Shown one piece after another: positions 20,076 through 31,131 of a DNA stretch of 64,000 nucleotides; positions within the stretch are counted from its first letter, which is position 1, and every line of letters begins with the position of its first letter. The stretch comes from Fistulifera solaris (Eukaryota; Bacillariophyta; Bacillariophyceae; Naviculales; Stauroneidaceae): assembly GCA_030295235.1 (NCBI GenBank), contig AP026136.1:1-64000 (forward strand). Reading direction: 5' to 3'. The translations under genes and the position numbers were made by a program. The notes below the pieces were generated by a model. That model was given only the letters and a program-made list of their open reading frames with translations, did no database searches and was not told where the DNA came from.

Positions 20076-20675
20076 GATCGGTCGTCAAATGTTTGAGGTA
20101 GAGTTGTAATGGGGAGACGAGCGCGTTTGCTGCCAAGTTGCACCTTCCACCCACGAACTCATTCTTTTTTCAACTGCTGCCAGCGAGCCGGCTCGCGCTG
20201 GCGATGGTGTCAGTCAGTCATCCAACCGATGGGTTCTATTGAAGTCATAGCAACGAAATCCAACAGTCCCTTTTCGTTCGCTACTTAAAGAAATGATGCC
20301 GTGAGTAGTCCAGTATAATACAGGATGTAACCTTACGTCTGTCCATCGCTCTACGAAAATTAGTCAAACAGAGGGGCATAAGTAGATGCGTTGTAGCTCG
20401 CGTCTCACTGGAGTACACTCACGCGTATAAAAGTGGGACATAATACATCATCCTGTATTTAAGCCCTTTCATATCTGTCAAACGCAATGTTATTGACTGC
20501 AAAGGCGCCCGTGAACCGTGAACATGAAAGATCTTTTCCTCATTCATTCACTTGATGATTCTCATTACCCGGCAGCAAGAGATCATTCTCAATGCAGAAT
20601 AAATAGAGTTCCGGTATATTCTCGAGAGCGAGGGAAAGAAGGTGAGCCACTTTTATGCTATAAATTAATGAAACA
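20076..20675. other. Intergenic, divergent promoters
   Basis: Lies between the start of SufE-repeat gene 2 and the start of the plus-strand gene at 20676. A TATA-like ACGCGTATAAAAGTGG is at about 20421-20436 and another ATGCTATAAATTAA at about 20655. Short frames here are not supported. Confidence 0.5.
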
Positions 20676-22365
20676 ATGAGCGGAACTTTCGAAGCAAGCA
20701 CTAAGAAAAGGACAAGTAAGCTCGGTGGAGGGTCGCAGAAGTACTGGAACTCTTCCACCACGGGGTCGTTCCAAATCAGTGAAAAAGATGCAACTGCGAT
20801 CCATCCTTCTAATTCGACGTTCGGTGAGAGCTTTCGAGATACCAAGTCCATTGATAATATACTTTTAGACCTGCATATTGAATCATCTGGTTTGAACAAA
20901 GCATATCAAGTCGAAGGCGACATGCCTTCTAATCATTTCGTCAACTTCTGCGACGAATTTGTAACCAGGCTTGTTCAAAAAAGGCCAGCCAGCGGTATAA
21001 TTGCGAGAATTGGATATAAGGAAGTAGGACCAGTAGCGGCTGTATCGCCGCGCTCTCAATACTGTTTCGAATGGGACGAGTCAGAATGTGTTTCCTCCCG
21101 TGACCTAGGAGCCAAAGCGAAAGACGCGAATCGTCACAGCCAAGTTAAAGGAAGAGTTTTCGACATTTCAACACCCTATTAGTCAGGCAAGCTCCCTTTC
21201 AGAAATAATGGAACCATCAGAATTCGATCCATTTACAGGAAATTTCACAAGAAACTCTTCTCGCCGGAAAAGCATTGCCCGAGCACGGCGATCGAGTACC
21301 GACGAGGATCGAAACAGTCCAGACTCGTCCGAAAACAGCAATAGTACTACAGGACGCCCCATTCGTTCGCCTACTCGAAAACCGTTTACAAGAACTAGAG
21401 CAACGAAATCGTATCAGGAGGAACACCAAAAGATGAAACGAATCGCCCCTCCCAAAACACATCAGAGAGCATCGATTTATATTCGAAGTCCTCACCCCGC
21501 GATCAAAGGGATTTTGACGTCGTCCGAGCGACAATCTTCTTCAAGGCTTGTTACAGCGATTGCGGCTCGTCGCACAAAAGACACCAATCTGGACCTGGCA
21601 GTCGATGCCGATTGTATAGGCTTCTTTAGTTCAAAAGTGCAGAATCCTTCCAAGTTAACCACTGCGATTCGACAGAAGATATCACCCGAAAGCCCCAACC
21701 ACCTTCTAAAGAACTGGGGTGGTTTACCAGGCACCAGTCAATGCCGTCGCAGAGCATCCGTTGTCAATGTATCCTGCCATAGTAGCTTGCAGCAGTCAGA
21801 GCATAATCGTTCACCACGCCACCGCTCGAGAGTAGAGTCCGAACGCTTGTCGCAATCAGAGTACTTCCTATCTCCGAGGCTCTGGTAAAAAATTAAAAAG
21901 TCTCTACCAAAAATGGAAGCACACGACCAGCAGCCACATGTCGCATCTAGTCTTGAGGGGCACACACTTTCAGCCACGTCCGAGAGAACTTTGCGAAGAA
22001 GTGCACCATTTGAGAAACCGATTCCTTTGTTTGCGAGTTCCGATGGCAGCAATCCCTTTTTGGATTCCACACTGATATTCGACGAAGTATCGTTTGAGGA
22101 CGCTTTTTTCGACAAAACCGATCTTCAAGCAAATGGTTTTTCCAGGGTCCCCGAGCCGCGGCAAATACCTAAGCCTGACCGTTTTGCACACCCGAAGAAT
22201 CACACAGGTTCCCCGAGCCGCGGCAAATACCCAAGCCTGACCGTTTTGCACACCCGAAGAATACACACAGGTTCCCCGAGCCGCGGCAAATACCCAAGCC
22301 TGACCGTTTTTCACACCCGAAGAATACACACAGGTTCCCCGAGCCGCGGCAAATACCAAGCCTGA
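20676..22365 (+). CDS. Unrecognised Ser/Arg-rich protein, probably one gene in several frames
   Basis: Three successive plus-strand frames read as one low-complexity protein: 20676-21182 (168 residues), 21208-21888 (226) and 21913-22365 (150). Removing one G of the GG near 21150 turns the end of the first frame into VKEEFSTFQHPISQ, which runs straight into the second. The second and third are in the same frame, separated only by TAA within an A-rich stretch at 21886-21892. The composition is Ser/Arg/Pro-rich with basic patches (RRKSIARARRSS, RSPTRKPFTRTRA), suggesting a disordered nuclear or phosphorylated protein. The last part is acidic (DEVSFEDAFFDKTD) and then enters the 63-bp tandem repeat, which encodes a 21-residue unit (SPSRGKYPSLTVLHTRRIHTG-like). 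No known domain. Confidence 0.5.
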
Positions 22366-22395
22366 CCGTTTTGCACACCCGAAGAATACACACAA
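22145..22395. repeat. 63-bp minisatellite, four copies
   Basis: Units start at CCCCGAGCCGCGGCAAATAC at 22149, 22211, 22274 and 22337. The spacing is 62, 63 and 63 bp, so the last three copies keep one reading frame (21 residues per unit) while the first is one base short. The unit ends with CACCCGAAGAATACACACAG. Copies are almost identical, which indicates recent expansion. Confidence 0.92.
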
Positions 22396-22597
22396 TATCA
22401 CATCAACCCAATCGAACGTTTCCCCGTGCACTCCTGTGACCCGTCGACTGATGCGTCGAGCTCATGCACTTTCTGCGATGCAAATTGCCTTGCATGTTTA
22501 AAGGATGCGATGTTTACTATAATGAGAAGTAAACGATTTTCGACTGTTTTTTTTTGTTCACGTAGCCCAGCGAATGGATTCTATATCACGAAATAAA

Positions 22598-23746
22598 CTA
22601 TGATGCAGCCTCTGGAACAACCAAGCCATCGTCGTTGTACCATGCATGGGCACGAGGGATGTAGGGACCTTGCTTCCCCGCAAACGATACTTGTACCGTA
22701 GGAGCTGTAGGATGATCGGAACGATACGCCGCAAAATGCAGATGCGGTTCGGGTGAAAATCCGACACTTCCACTGGTCCCAATTACTTGTCCTGTTTGAA
22801 CTTGGTCTCCCACCGAAACCAAAGCCGATTGAATATGCACGTATTCGACAAATAGCGGTTTATCAGGAGCTGTATTTTTCACTTGAAGTAATATGGAATT
22901 CCAGTGAAACAAATTCGTGACAGCGATTCCGGTACAATTATGATGATCTTGTACTTGCACCACAACAGCGTCTGCAACGGCAAGCAATGGCGTACCTGCA
23001 GGGCATCGAAAATCAATGGCATGTAAATTTCCGGAAAAGAAATGAGTTAAATGGCCGTGAATTCCTTGCGTGCACAAAAACGATGGATTCGTGGAATCGG
23101 TTCGCAAGGGGAAAGCAAGAAATAAATCATGATAGACGTCGGAAGGATCGGGATGCTGATTCCAGGGTTGAACGTCGCTTTCTAGTCGCAATTGCTCCAA
23201 GTCAATCTGATAGGACGAGATTTCAGTCTCTTCTAATGGTAGGATAACACACAAATGAGCAAATGTTTCCGGCGGACACAGTACAATGAGTGTAGTAACC
23301 TGATTCGTTTCACCCTTATCATTCGTCGTTGAACCTTGCTTTAGGATAAGACCGTGAACATCCCGTAATCGCATTTCGTACACCGTAATATAAGCAACAA
23401 GACTGTAATGATGGAGATTACACACGGTTAAAGTTCCGGATTCTGGATCGATCGCTATATCCGGAATGTTAGACACCTCGTCGGCATCAAAGTCATCAGC
23501 GTGAACTGCTTCCCACCCCAGAATCCAGTCCGATGATTCCGGGTGAGCTATATGACATCCTGGACCGGCATCTGCAACGAAATTATCCGAGGAGGGGAAA
23601 TGAAGTCTTGGGCTTTCTTCATTGCCGCCCAACACGAGTTGCGATTCCTCCCGAAACACATACGGTGCCTTGAACTTCTTTTGGTTGGACTTTTTCGACT
23701 TCGATTTTGGTCTAGGCATAATGAATAACAACCAAATGAAGAGCAT
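22598..23746 (-). CDS. M23 (LytM) metallopeptidase-like protein
   Basis: The C-terminal third carries the LAS/M23 zinc motifs: GNLHAIDFRCPAGTPLLAV (His and Asp ligands, H-x3-D) and later SPEPHLHFAAY (H-x-H), with the typical GDQVQTGQVIGTSGSVG between them. Bacterial M23 enzymes cut peptidoglycan peptides. In a eukaryote the substrate is unknown, and many homologues serve in protein processing. The first ~230 residues form a separate N-terminal region without a recognised fold. Translation could start at 23746 (a hydrophobic MLFIWLLFI leader) or at the second Met at 23719 (MPRPKSKSKKSNQKKF, very basic). The second reading would make it soluble or nuclear and not secreted. Single exon, 382 residues. 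Confidence 0.8.
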   Translation of the reverse strand: MLFIWLLFIMPRPKSKSKKSNQKKFKAPYVFREESQLVLGGNEESPRLHFPSSDNFVADAGPGCHIAHPESSDWILGWEAVHADDFDADEVSNIPDIAIDPESGTLTVCNLHHYSLVAYITVYEMRLRDVHGLILKQGSTTNDKGETNQVTTLIVLCPPETFAHLCVILPLEETEISSYQIDLEQLRLESDVQPWNQHPDPSDVYHDLFLAFPLRTDSTNPSFLCTQGIHGHLTHFFSGNLHAIDFRCPAGTPLLAVADAVVVQVQDHHNCTGIAVTNLFHWNSILLQVKNTAPDKPLFVEYVHIQSALVSVGDQVQTGQVIGTSGSVGFSPEPHLHFAAYRSDHPTAPTVQVSFAGKQGPYIPRAHAWYNDDGLVVPEAAS

Positions 23747-24247
23747 TCATTGCTGCAACAACGGTTGGCATAACCGGGTACTACGTATGTTATGCACGGA
23801 AATTAACAAGGACGTACCAGGTGTAGTCCTTAATGCACGGTTTTGTCGTCGTCTTCTATGACTCATGACTCACCGCAGTCTTGGTTTAGTTAAGACTACA
23901 CTTTGGAGGCTTCGCAACTATCATAAACCTCTTTCACACGTCGATGAAGAGGTTCAAGTTCTACTAAAGACGATTGTATCGTGATAAAGTGATAACGGCA
24001 ATGAAAAGCTCAACAAATGTGCGGGAAGAAGGAGGAACAGATCGACAAAACAAAGGAACTAGCGAACGCATTTGCATATTCTTCGAGCAGCGTCCTCAGT
24101 ACCTAAAACGAAATGGGAAACCTTTTACATTAAAGAGGAGGCGCGGTCGACATTCATTGTCAATCAATTAGTTAACTTTCTACTGTCTTTTAATCTTTAA
24201 TCCATCAATTACACGTAAACTATCATGTTTCTTTTCGGCCTTTCAGT
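23747..24247. other. Intergenic
   Basis: Upstream of the M23-like gene and downstream of the split PLAC8 gene. Two short plus-strand frames have no coding features. Nothing else seen. Confidence 0.5.
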
Positions 24248-24666
24248 CTAGACAATGGCAGGAGCATCGGGACGAAGACCAGTCTTGGAGCAGCAGTCGT
24301 ATGGGTGCACCTTTTCGTCATGAGAGTGACGACTTTGCTGAATGGTCGTGCAGCATCCGCACCAGAAAGTGCAGCAGCAATCGTCCAAATATCCGTCTCC
24401 GAAGGTACTACCGGGAATTTGGTACTTTTGACGCATATGGAATCGAGTGCAGGTTCCCACCACCACACGCCACACAATGAACAAGATCGAGACTGTAAAC
24501 GAGCAGTGTAAGTCGTCTATTTCATTCTGGTGCATTGAAGAAGCTAGAAATTGTTCACAAGACTTACCAATTGACGCTAGGGCGGGAACTCGCACCGACA
24601 CGAGAAGGACGTAAAGAACGAGCGAAGCAATGCTGTATATCATGCAGACATGCTTCATCGGTTCAG
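24248..24666 (-). pseudogene. PLAC8-family gene, 3' part (cut by retrotransposon)
   Basis: This is the downstream half of the PLAC8 gene whose 5' half lies at 31359-31812. From the insertion site the frame reads on as PEPMKHVCMIYSIASLVLYVLL..., a hydrophobic segment. It then meets a 75-bp intron (24493-24567, GTAAGT...TTTACAG) and continues as VSILFIVWRVVVGTC. The end has the PLAC8 Cys cluster (YLDDCCCTFWCGCCTTIQQ) and ends ...APAIV before TAG. PLAC8/cornifelin-type proteins are small membrane-associated Cys-rich proteins linked to metal or organ-size traits in plants. TSD bases 24662-24666 (TTCAG on plus) belong to the target. Splicing and frame are intact, so the gene would be functional in an allele lacking the element. 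Confidence 0.85.
24662..24666. repeat. Target-site duplication of copia element 1 (TTCAG), distal copy
   Basis: The 5-bp TTCAG abuts the outer end of the low-coordinate LTR and is matched by TTCAG at 31359-31363. This fits the 5-bp duplication typical of copia integration and fixes both element ends. Confidence 0.92.
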
Positions 24667-24879
24667 AGCGATAATAAACGAGATTCTCAAGCGAATATCA
24701 CAACAATATCCGCAACAACCGATACAACTTCGAATAACAAAGTCAATCCTAACACATTAATGATTATCTACGATTGGTGTTGCATCGCAACAAGTCATTC
24801 CGATGACGTCGCCATTTTGTAACAACTCGTGTATCAGTCAGTCACGTATAATTGAACGAGATTGTCATTCATCTTCACT
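24667..24879 (-). repeat. 3' LTR of element 1 (213 bp)
   Basis: Direct repeat of 31146-31358 with no difference seen by eye. On the element strand it begins AGTGAAGATG and ends TTTATTATCGCT, so termini are AG...CT instead of the canonical TG...CA. The outer end touches the target duplication and the inner end touches the polypurine tract. Confidence 0.95.
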
Positions 24880-24892
24880 CTCCCTCTCAATC
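24880..24892 (-). other. Polypurine tract of element 1
   Basis: On the element strand GATTGAGAGGGAG lies immediately upstream of the 3' LTR, the position where plus-strand DNA synthesis is primed. Element 2 has the matching GATTGAGAGAGAG. Confidence 0.8.
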
Positions 24893-25040
24893 AAAGTTCA
24901 TTCTCTCACAATTTCCTAAAATCCTAAATTCTCTAAACATGTAATCTCTCTCTTGATATGTCGTAGGATCGAATTACCAACCCATCAACATCTTTCGTTT
25001 CGCTTGAAATTCCACCTTTGATAACCCTTTAGTGAAAATA

Positions 25041-26615
25041 TCAGCCTTTTGAAGTTTCGTGATCAATGCGCTTTGCCTCAATCTCTCCTTCACGTGAATG
25101 CTCAATAAACCACCAGTACTTGCAAGCAATATGCTTTGTTCTTGGTGTCATCTTTGGATACTCATTGTTCATCATAATCAATGCTCCATTGTTGTCCTCC
25201 CATACGGTAGAAACTGTAGAAGCAGAATCTCTGTCAATCCCGAAATGAATAGTAAGCTCTTCCATCACCTCTCTGATAGGCAATAGCTGTCTCATCGCAA
25301 CTGATGCTGCAATAAACTCTGCTTCCGTAGTAGAAAGCGAAATTTCCGTCTGTAACTTTGAACCCCACAACACAGGAACGTCACCGAGTGTGATGACATA
25401 TCCCGTTCTACTCTTAACACATACCGGATCATTAGCATCTTCCGAATTCCACAATCCAGCAAAATCAGCATCCACAAACAAATCCAATTTCAGATCATTC
25501 GTTGGACGTATAATCATTCCTCTCGTTCTCGTAGCCTTTAAATATCGACCGATCGTCTTCAACGCTTTCGTGTACTCGTTTCGGACAATGAGTGAATCGC
25601 GCATTGATGAACAGCAAATGCAATGTCGGGTCTCGAATTTGACGCTAAATACATCATCATTCCAACAACACTCGCATACGACCAAGCCTCGACGCAATCT
25701 TCACCATTCTCATCCTTTCCAAGTGTAGTCGGGCTCGCGGGAATCTGATTTTCTCTACTATCCTGCAATCCCATCGTTGCAACAATTCGATCAATAAGCC
25801 CAGTTTGCAACAACTCCAGAGTTCCGTCTTCTTTTCGCTCAATCAATATACCAAGAAATCCAGCAACGCTCTCATCTTCGACCTTAAGCTGAAATCTCTG
25901 ATATTTCTCATTGTGACAAAGATCATAAATAACCTCATCAATATCGGACACATCGCGTGCAAAGAATAAGCAATCGTCCACATAAGTCAAACACACAACC
26001 TTATCAGAAAGAAACAAGCATGGCTCATTCTTCGATTGACGAAATCCTCTGTCTTCCAATCCTTTCTTCAATGTCTTAAAGAAATTCAGTGGGCTTTGGG
26101 CGTAATCCATAAACACTCTTCTTCAACTTGAAAATATACCCTGGTCTATCGTGAACGCCCGGCATTTCACAATAAACCTCTTCGTCAAGATCGGCTTGAA
26201 CAAAGGCTAATGTATAATCAACCTGCCGTGTCGCCAATCCCAAAACTATCGACATAATCAACAACAGACGACACTGTACTCCACGAAACTACCGGTGCAT
26301 ACGTTTCAAAGAAATCAACTCCTTCAATCTGTCGGTCTCCTCGAATACACCAGCGCCCTTGTACTTCTTCACCGTTCCATCAGGATATCTTTTGCATTTA
26401 AATGCCCAGGTACTCGGCAATATATTCGCTCCCTTTTCTATCGCTTCCGACCTCGGTACTTCATCCCACGGATCTAATGCTTTCAACGAATAATACTCTT
26501 CGTCCATTGCTTTCTCGTAACCAATTGCATCCGGACCATTCATCGCTTGATAATAGTTCGGAGTATCCTCATTGTTCGCCTTCGCAGCAAAAAGCAAACG
26601 GATGCAAGTCCTCAA
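25041..26615 (-). pseudogene. pol: Element 1 reverse transcriptase and RNase H, in broken frames
   Basis: Successive minus-strand frames carry ALDPWDEVPRSEA and STWAFKCKRYPDGTVKKYK (RT start), QVDYTLAFVQADLDEEVYCEMP (RT core), LTYVDDCLFF (catalytic YVDD box), and RPDIAFAVHQC. The RNase H region then has LFVDADFAGLW, SRTGYVI, WGSKLQTEISLSTTEAEFIA and the terminal KHIACKYWWF. Frames change near 25600, 26080, 26270 and 26290. Motifs match the copia pol of element 2 closely. Confidence 0.92.
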
Positions 26616-26623
26616 TCAAGTTG

Positions 26624-28433
26624 TCATCGTCGCTGTGTTTGCATCATCGAAACATATGCCCAATAATTTCCAACAGCCAACGGTTCCTCATCAAAATCCA
26701 ATGTCGACAAGAACGCGTCATTCGAAGTCAGCACTCCAAATTCAGCTTCAATCTCATTCAACAGTCTCTCTTCTTCGCTCAAACCAAACTCAGATTTGAC
26801 AAAGTTCGCATCATCTTCGTCTTCGGGACCATAGTAACGATCTCCTTTCACCGGCTTATTCGCATAATCGGGACCGTAAAACTTTCGATTCCAATGACGA
26901 TTTCTACCACTTCTCCTTGGTGGTTGGGGTTCCTCATCTTCATCCACTATGTCATCATCTCCCTCTGGAAACAATAACGGTACTTCTACTTCCACTTCAT
27001 TCAAATCATTCTCCACAGCTTGTACCTTTCTCACAGGGCGGGACCAGACTCCGACTCTGTGCTCGTCGCTTAAGAAACTCTTCTCTCTTCAATTTTTCTT
27101 GATCGGTAAGCCAATCTTCGTGCAACAGAGGCGGTTCGTTGTCCAGATCCACTTTATCTCTACTAAACGTCAACAATTCTTCCCAATTCGATGGCTCGGG
27201 ATCGTCGGCATTCGAATTCTGTACCAACGGAATTGTCGTAAACCTTTCATCATACACCACATGAAATTGTGATGATACTGCACCAGTCCGCAAGTTCCTT
27301 ATCAAACCAATCGTACTTTCGCGTGCCGGGTCGACATACCCAAGAACTGTCCTCTTCGACTTTTCGGGTTGCCAACGAGGTAACTTCTTTCCGTCCTGAA
27401 CTTTCGCATCCAAAACGTAACACGGACATCCAAAGACTCTCATTTTCTGCAAAACATCCATGTTCATTGTAACTCCTGAAAATAACTCAATGGGTGCTAA
27501 ACCAGTGTCCTTCTTCGGAAGTCGATTCCAAAGATAGACTGCATAGTCCACTGCAAATGGCCACAAATCAATACTTGTCTCAGCTGGCCAGTGAATCATT
27601 GCATGTAATAGCATTGTTCTCGCACTCTCGGTAATCGTCAGACGCGTTCTCTGCAATACCATTTTGATGATGCGCTCCAACGCCAGAAAACTCGACACTC
27701 TGCCCTTTCAGCTCTAAATCTTTCATGAATTCTCGCGACTTGTAAACTCCTTGATCAGTACGGTATCCCTGAATCTCAACACCATACGATCTCGCTTCCT
27801 GCTCAAATGCATGCTTCGCTCTGAGCGTCTCTGCAGCCGTCGTTGTAATTTGATTTCGGCACAAACATGTAACTCGTTGCTGTATCAACGAATATAGTTC
27901 CATAGCCATATTTCTCATTCTCTTGCTCTTTTCCACGAGTCTCCAATCGTCGACCACGTTCAGTTGAAGTAAACTGATCAGATGAAACGACTTGGCCTGG
28001 CTGTAGGATGCCGGCCTTCAACACGCCGTCTCGGCTCGGAATTTTCGACTGCTTTTCGGTCTCAATTGCACGTCTTTTCGCTTTTCCATATTGACATGCA
28101 GCACATATCGGCGGCTCGCACGAGGACGTCTTTTCATATCAGCGTAGGAATAATTGGTACCGATGCCTTATCCCCCTCTCGAACGCGCGTGAGTCGCTGA
28201 ATCCACTGAAAGTTAAAATGCCCCAACCGATCATGAATCAACTTCAATTCACGTTGCGCGGGCGTCAGGTTCAAATTATCTTCCAAAGTAACTTGAATAG
28301 AGCTAGGACCCACAGCAAATGCTTGATCGATCATCGAATCATCACACGTTGTTGGACGTGCAATAGGAAGACGATCTTTGGTAGCGTGAAAACGTAAGCT
28401 TGGACTTCGTGAAATGGAAACCTGAAAACACAT
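26624..28433 (-). pseudogene. pol: Element 1 integrase and linker, in broken frames
   Basis: The zinc-binding N-terminus is LIHDRLGHFNFQWIQRL with a following Cys pair. The catalytic core shows SSDQF, YRTDQGVYKSREF and HHQNGIAEN, the expected D, D and E positions. Next comes WPFAVDYAVYLWNRLP and a GCPCYVLD stretch typical of copia integrase C-terminal regions. A long acidic linker (26624-27034) leads to the RT. At least three frame changes interrupt it (about 27580-27700, 27800-28000, 28140). Confidence 0.9.
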
Positions 28434-28840
28434 CCATGTTCATTGACCATAAATGATCCATTGCCCCCTCTGGCTTCAACCTGGAAATGAACTTGAGGGC
28501 TAAACAGCCGTACCTGCGCCCGAAGGAACATACAGCTTCGATGACGGATCTCTTGAACCTGTCCATTATCGTCACGAATTTGCCACCTAACAAAGCCCCA
28601 TCCTTTCACTTGAGCCTTCTGTGCAATGCCTGTTAAATTTCCGTCGGAGTTATGAAACTCTTCAAAGTCTTCTCGATGTGGCGTCACTCCGGTGGATGCT
28701 CCAGTATCAAAAACGATTGGCGTCTCTGACACATTGCCGAAGTAAACACTTTGTAAATGAAAACAACCATCAACTGGATGACCTTGACCAGTATCCAGCA
28801 ATGGATAAAGCGTAGCAATGTAGCTCGATAAACTTCCCAA
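28331..28840 (-). pseudogene. pol: Element 1 aspartic protease
   Basis: TPIVFDTGASTGVTPHREDF contains the retroviral-type DTGA active site. It sits between the membrane-segment region and the integrase zinc finger, as in copia polyproteins. The end shows the QVRLFSPQVHFQ stretch that is also present in element 2. Confidence 0.88.
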
Positions 28841-29369
28841 TAAAGTAAGATCGCACTCGCGGCATCAAACAGAATTCATCAAAGCCACAAAGTAAACTCA
28901 GAAAATGTGGGTTCTGTGCACACGACGCAGTAAACACATGTGCAAATGACTGTCTTGCAAGGGTCTTGTAAAATGGCTCTGGCCGTTGAGGCGGTCGATC
29001 GGCCCAGCCTCTCAACCAATCGGCATACGCTTCATCCGCTTTCAGCAAATGTCTAATTGCGGACCGTTTCGTGAAGCTTCTTGCACACTGACGCTTCCTC
29101 CTGCCAAACCAGACACCTCGCTTTCGTCTCTTCTTCTTTCCAACTTTAACTCGGTTCGAACGCCTTGGTCCTCGCGGAACAAACCAGATCGGCAGAAAAT
29201 CTGTCAGCGCGTACACTCCTTGCGCCATAAAATAAATTCTTCCATAAAATTCTCCAATCACAAACGAACTGTGCACTTCCGTAACTTCATTGAAAGCACA
29301 ACAGATAATCACTCCAAAAGAAACAATCCAAAACAAGAATGCAAGCGAATTAATGATCGCTTTTCGCAC
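28770..29369 (-). CDS. Element 1 hydrophobic/basic region between gag and protease
   Basis: A ~200-residue segment begins with a strong hydrophobic span (IINSLAFLFWIVSFGVIICC) and a second (GRIYFMAQGVYALTDFLPIWFV). A highly basic patch (KVGKKKRRKRGVWFGRRKR) and a conserved block WADRPPQRP...NPHFLSLLCGFDEF follow. It lies between the gag zinc fingers and the DTGA protease. Element 2 has a homologous region at 39017-39660 (LGVFGLLLWILLIGIL..., GTVAPIWFDV, basic patch, WADIPIRP...LLCGFGRF). Ty1/copia polyproteins do not normally carry membrane spans here. Function unknown. Confidence 0.75.
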   Translation of the reverse strand: MRKAIINSLAFLFWIVSFGVIICCAFNEVTEVHSSFVIGEFYGRIYFMAQGVYALTDFLPIWFVPRGPRRSNRVKVGKKKRRKRGVWFGRRKRQCARSFTKRSAIRHLLKADEAYADWLRGWADRPPQRPEPFYKTLARQSFAHVFTASCAQNPHFLSLLCGFDEFCLMPRVRSYFIGKFIELHCYALSIAGYWSRSSS

Positions 29370-31004
29370 TCATCTTTTCAATTCTGGAAAGTTTGGGCCA
29401 TCTGCTCCATCGGTCCAGAAAACCGGTGAAGCGGCCCATTAAAAACGCCGGCGTCAACTTGCCGACATAATTTCCTTGACCACCTTTATCTTGATCCTTC
29501 CCGTCGGAGTTCGAATTCTTCTTGCCATCCGACTTTGCAGAATCGTCCGATCCAAAATTAGCCACCATAGCACGATGCGTATCGGTGTCATGATCATTCC
29601 ATCTGTTGCAACGACCACACCAATAGACCGTTTTCCCATCAATAACCTTCTTATGAGGTTCTCCTTTCTTTGGGGGGAGTGCGGTAAGGGTCTTTATCGC
29701 CTTGATTGGCGGACTTATCGCTCTGCTTGCCGCCACCCTCGACCACCTCGACCACCTCTTCCTCCACGTCCACGACCACGACCTCCACGGCCTTCGCCTC
29801 TCGACCACCGCGCTCATTATTATTCTCTTTCTTTGGCGCTTTGCAGTCCTTGGCCATGTGGCCTTCTTTTCCACAGTTGTAGCAATTTCCAGTAAAGAAT
29901 CCGGTCTCTTCCTTTCCATCGCCAGCTGCCCACAAACTAGCACCAATCAACCCAGAATATAGATTGTTGGCCTTTGTAGTAATATCTTCCACCGTGCAAC
30001 TATCTCCTGCCACAGCTCGAAAAGTTGTAAGCTTGCGGTTGAATTCTTCCGTCGAACTCTTGACTAGTGAACGTTCGATGATATTCACAAAGTCAGGCAC
30101 AGTCGCATTTCCTGTAAACGTATCCACGTTCGAAAGCATATTGAACACTCCATGTGCAACCGTGCAATAACTGCGAACATTTTCACCAGGAAAGTCGGTC
30201 ACACTTAAGCTCTCAAACTGATCAATCAATCCACGGAGCGTCGTTGAGTCTCGCACAACAACAAATTCCATCATCATTTTAAAGTATACCGGGCCAGTCC
30301 GATGAATCTCCGGAAGGCCCTGCACCTGAGTTTCGATCCTCGTACGAAGCTCTTCAGAACAACTGTTGAGAATCAATTCTCCAGACCAAGCCAAATTTTC
30401 CCTTTTGTATTTCTGTCGAGGCACACTCGACAAAAACACTGAATGCTTTTTAATATTCTCCATGCTCACTTCCGAATAACGCGAAAGAAGCGAGACTAGC
30501 TTTGCATCTGGAGCTGGGACCTCAATTCCATATCCAGGATGGTGCACGAATCCGGTCGGAATGTCAAAGACATCCAACATGTCATACATCCGCATTTTCT
30601 CGCGAACGTCCCGATACGAAGATCCACACGATACCACTTCGCCAATGTCTCCGCCCGAGGCTGCAACCTTCAAATTTACCGTGTCCATGGAATCAAACTG
30701 CGGTTCAATCCCTTCCGTGGCATGCTCGCTGAAGATAATTGTACTCCTTAGTACTCAAATCCTTTCTGTCTTTCTTTGGGAACGGAATATTCCCTTCTAA
30801 CTGCTCAGCAACGCTTAGAATGGTCGCCGGAGGCGCTTCTCCATCCAAATGATTGCTCAAATAATCAAACTGATCGGCCATGTTGTCAGTTCCAGTCGGT
30901 TCGGTCAACAGTTCCAACTGTTCAGTTTCCAATTCGTTCGATTCGTTTACGTCTTCAAAAGACGACAATTCGCTCTTCAAAGACTTCTTCCTTTTCTTCT
31001 TCAC
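29350..31004 (-). pseudogene. gag: Element 1 gag with CCHC knuckle, in broken frames
   Basis: The longest piece (29651-30688) contains a capsid-like region (LAWSGELILNSCSEELRTRI, GPVYFKMMMEFVVVRDSTT, FPGENVRSYCTVAHGV) and a CCHC nucleocapsid knuckle CYNCGKEGHMAKDC. Gly/Arg-rich sequence comes next. In another frame (29350-29946) a second putative zinc site WCGRCNRWNDHDTDTHRAM (C-x2-C-x5-H-x4-H) is followed by LMGRFTGFLDRWSRWPKLSRI. The upstream piece 30705-31004 is Glu/Lys-rich. All are homologous to element 2 gag. Confidence 0.9.
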
Positions 31005-31131
31005 CCACTTCTTCTCTCAAAGTAGGTATTTCCTCTTGTTGCCGAGCTCGTGGTGGGTCAGCACTTCTTGTTCGCCGTGTTGGCATTCAATGTCTCGTCT
31101 ATCAAAACAGATCCAGCAATCGCGCGTGAAT

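Noticed and set aside
21970-22431. Minus-strand Cys-rich frame through the 63-bp repeat
   Set aside because: Its appearance of a repeated Cys protein comes only from the minisatellite. It has no signal peptide and runs antisense to a better-supported frame.
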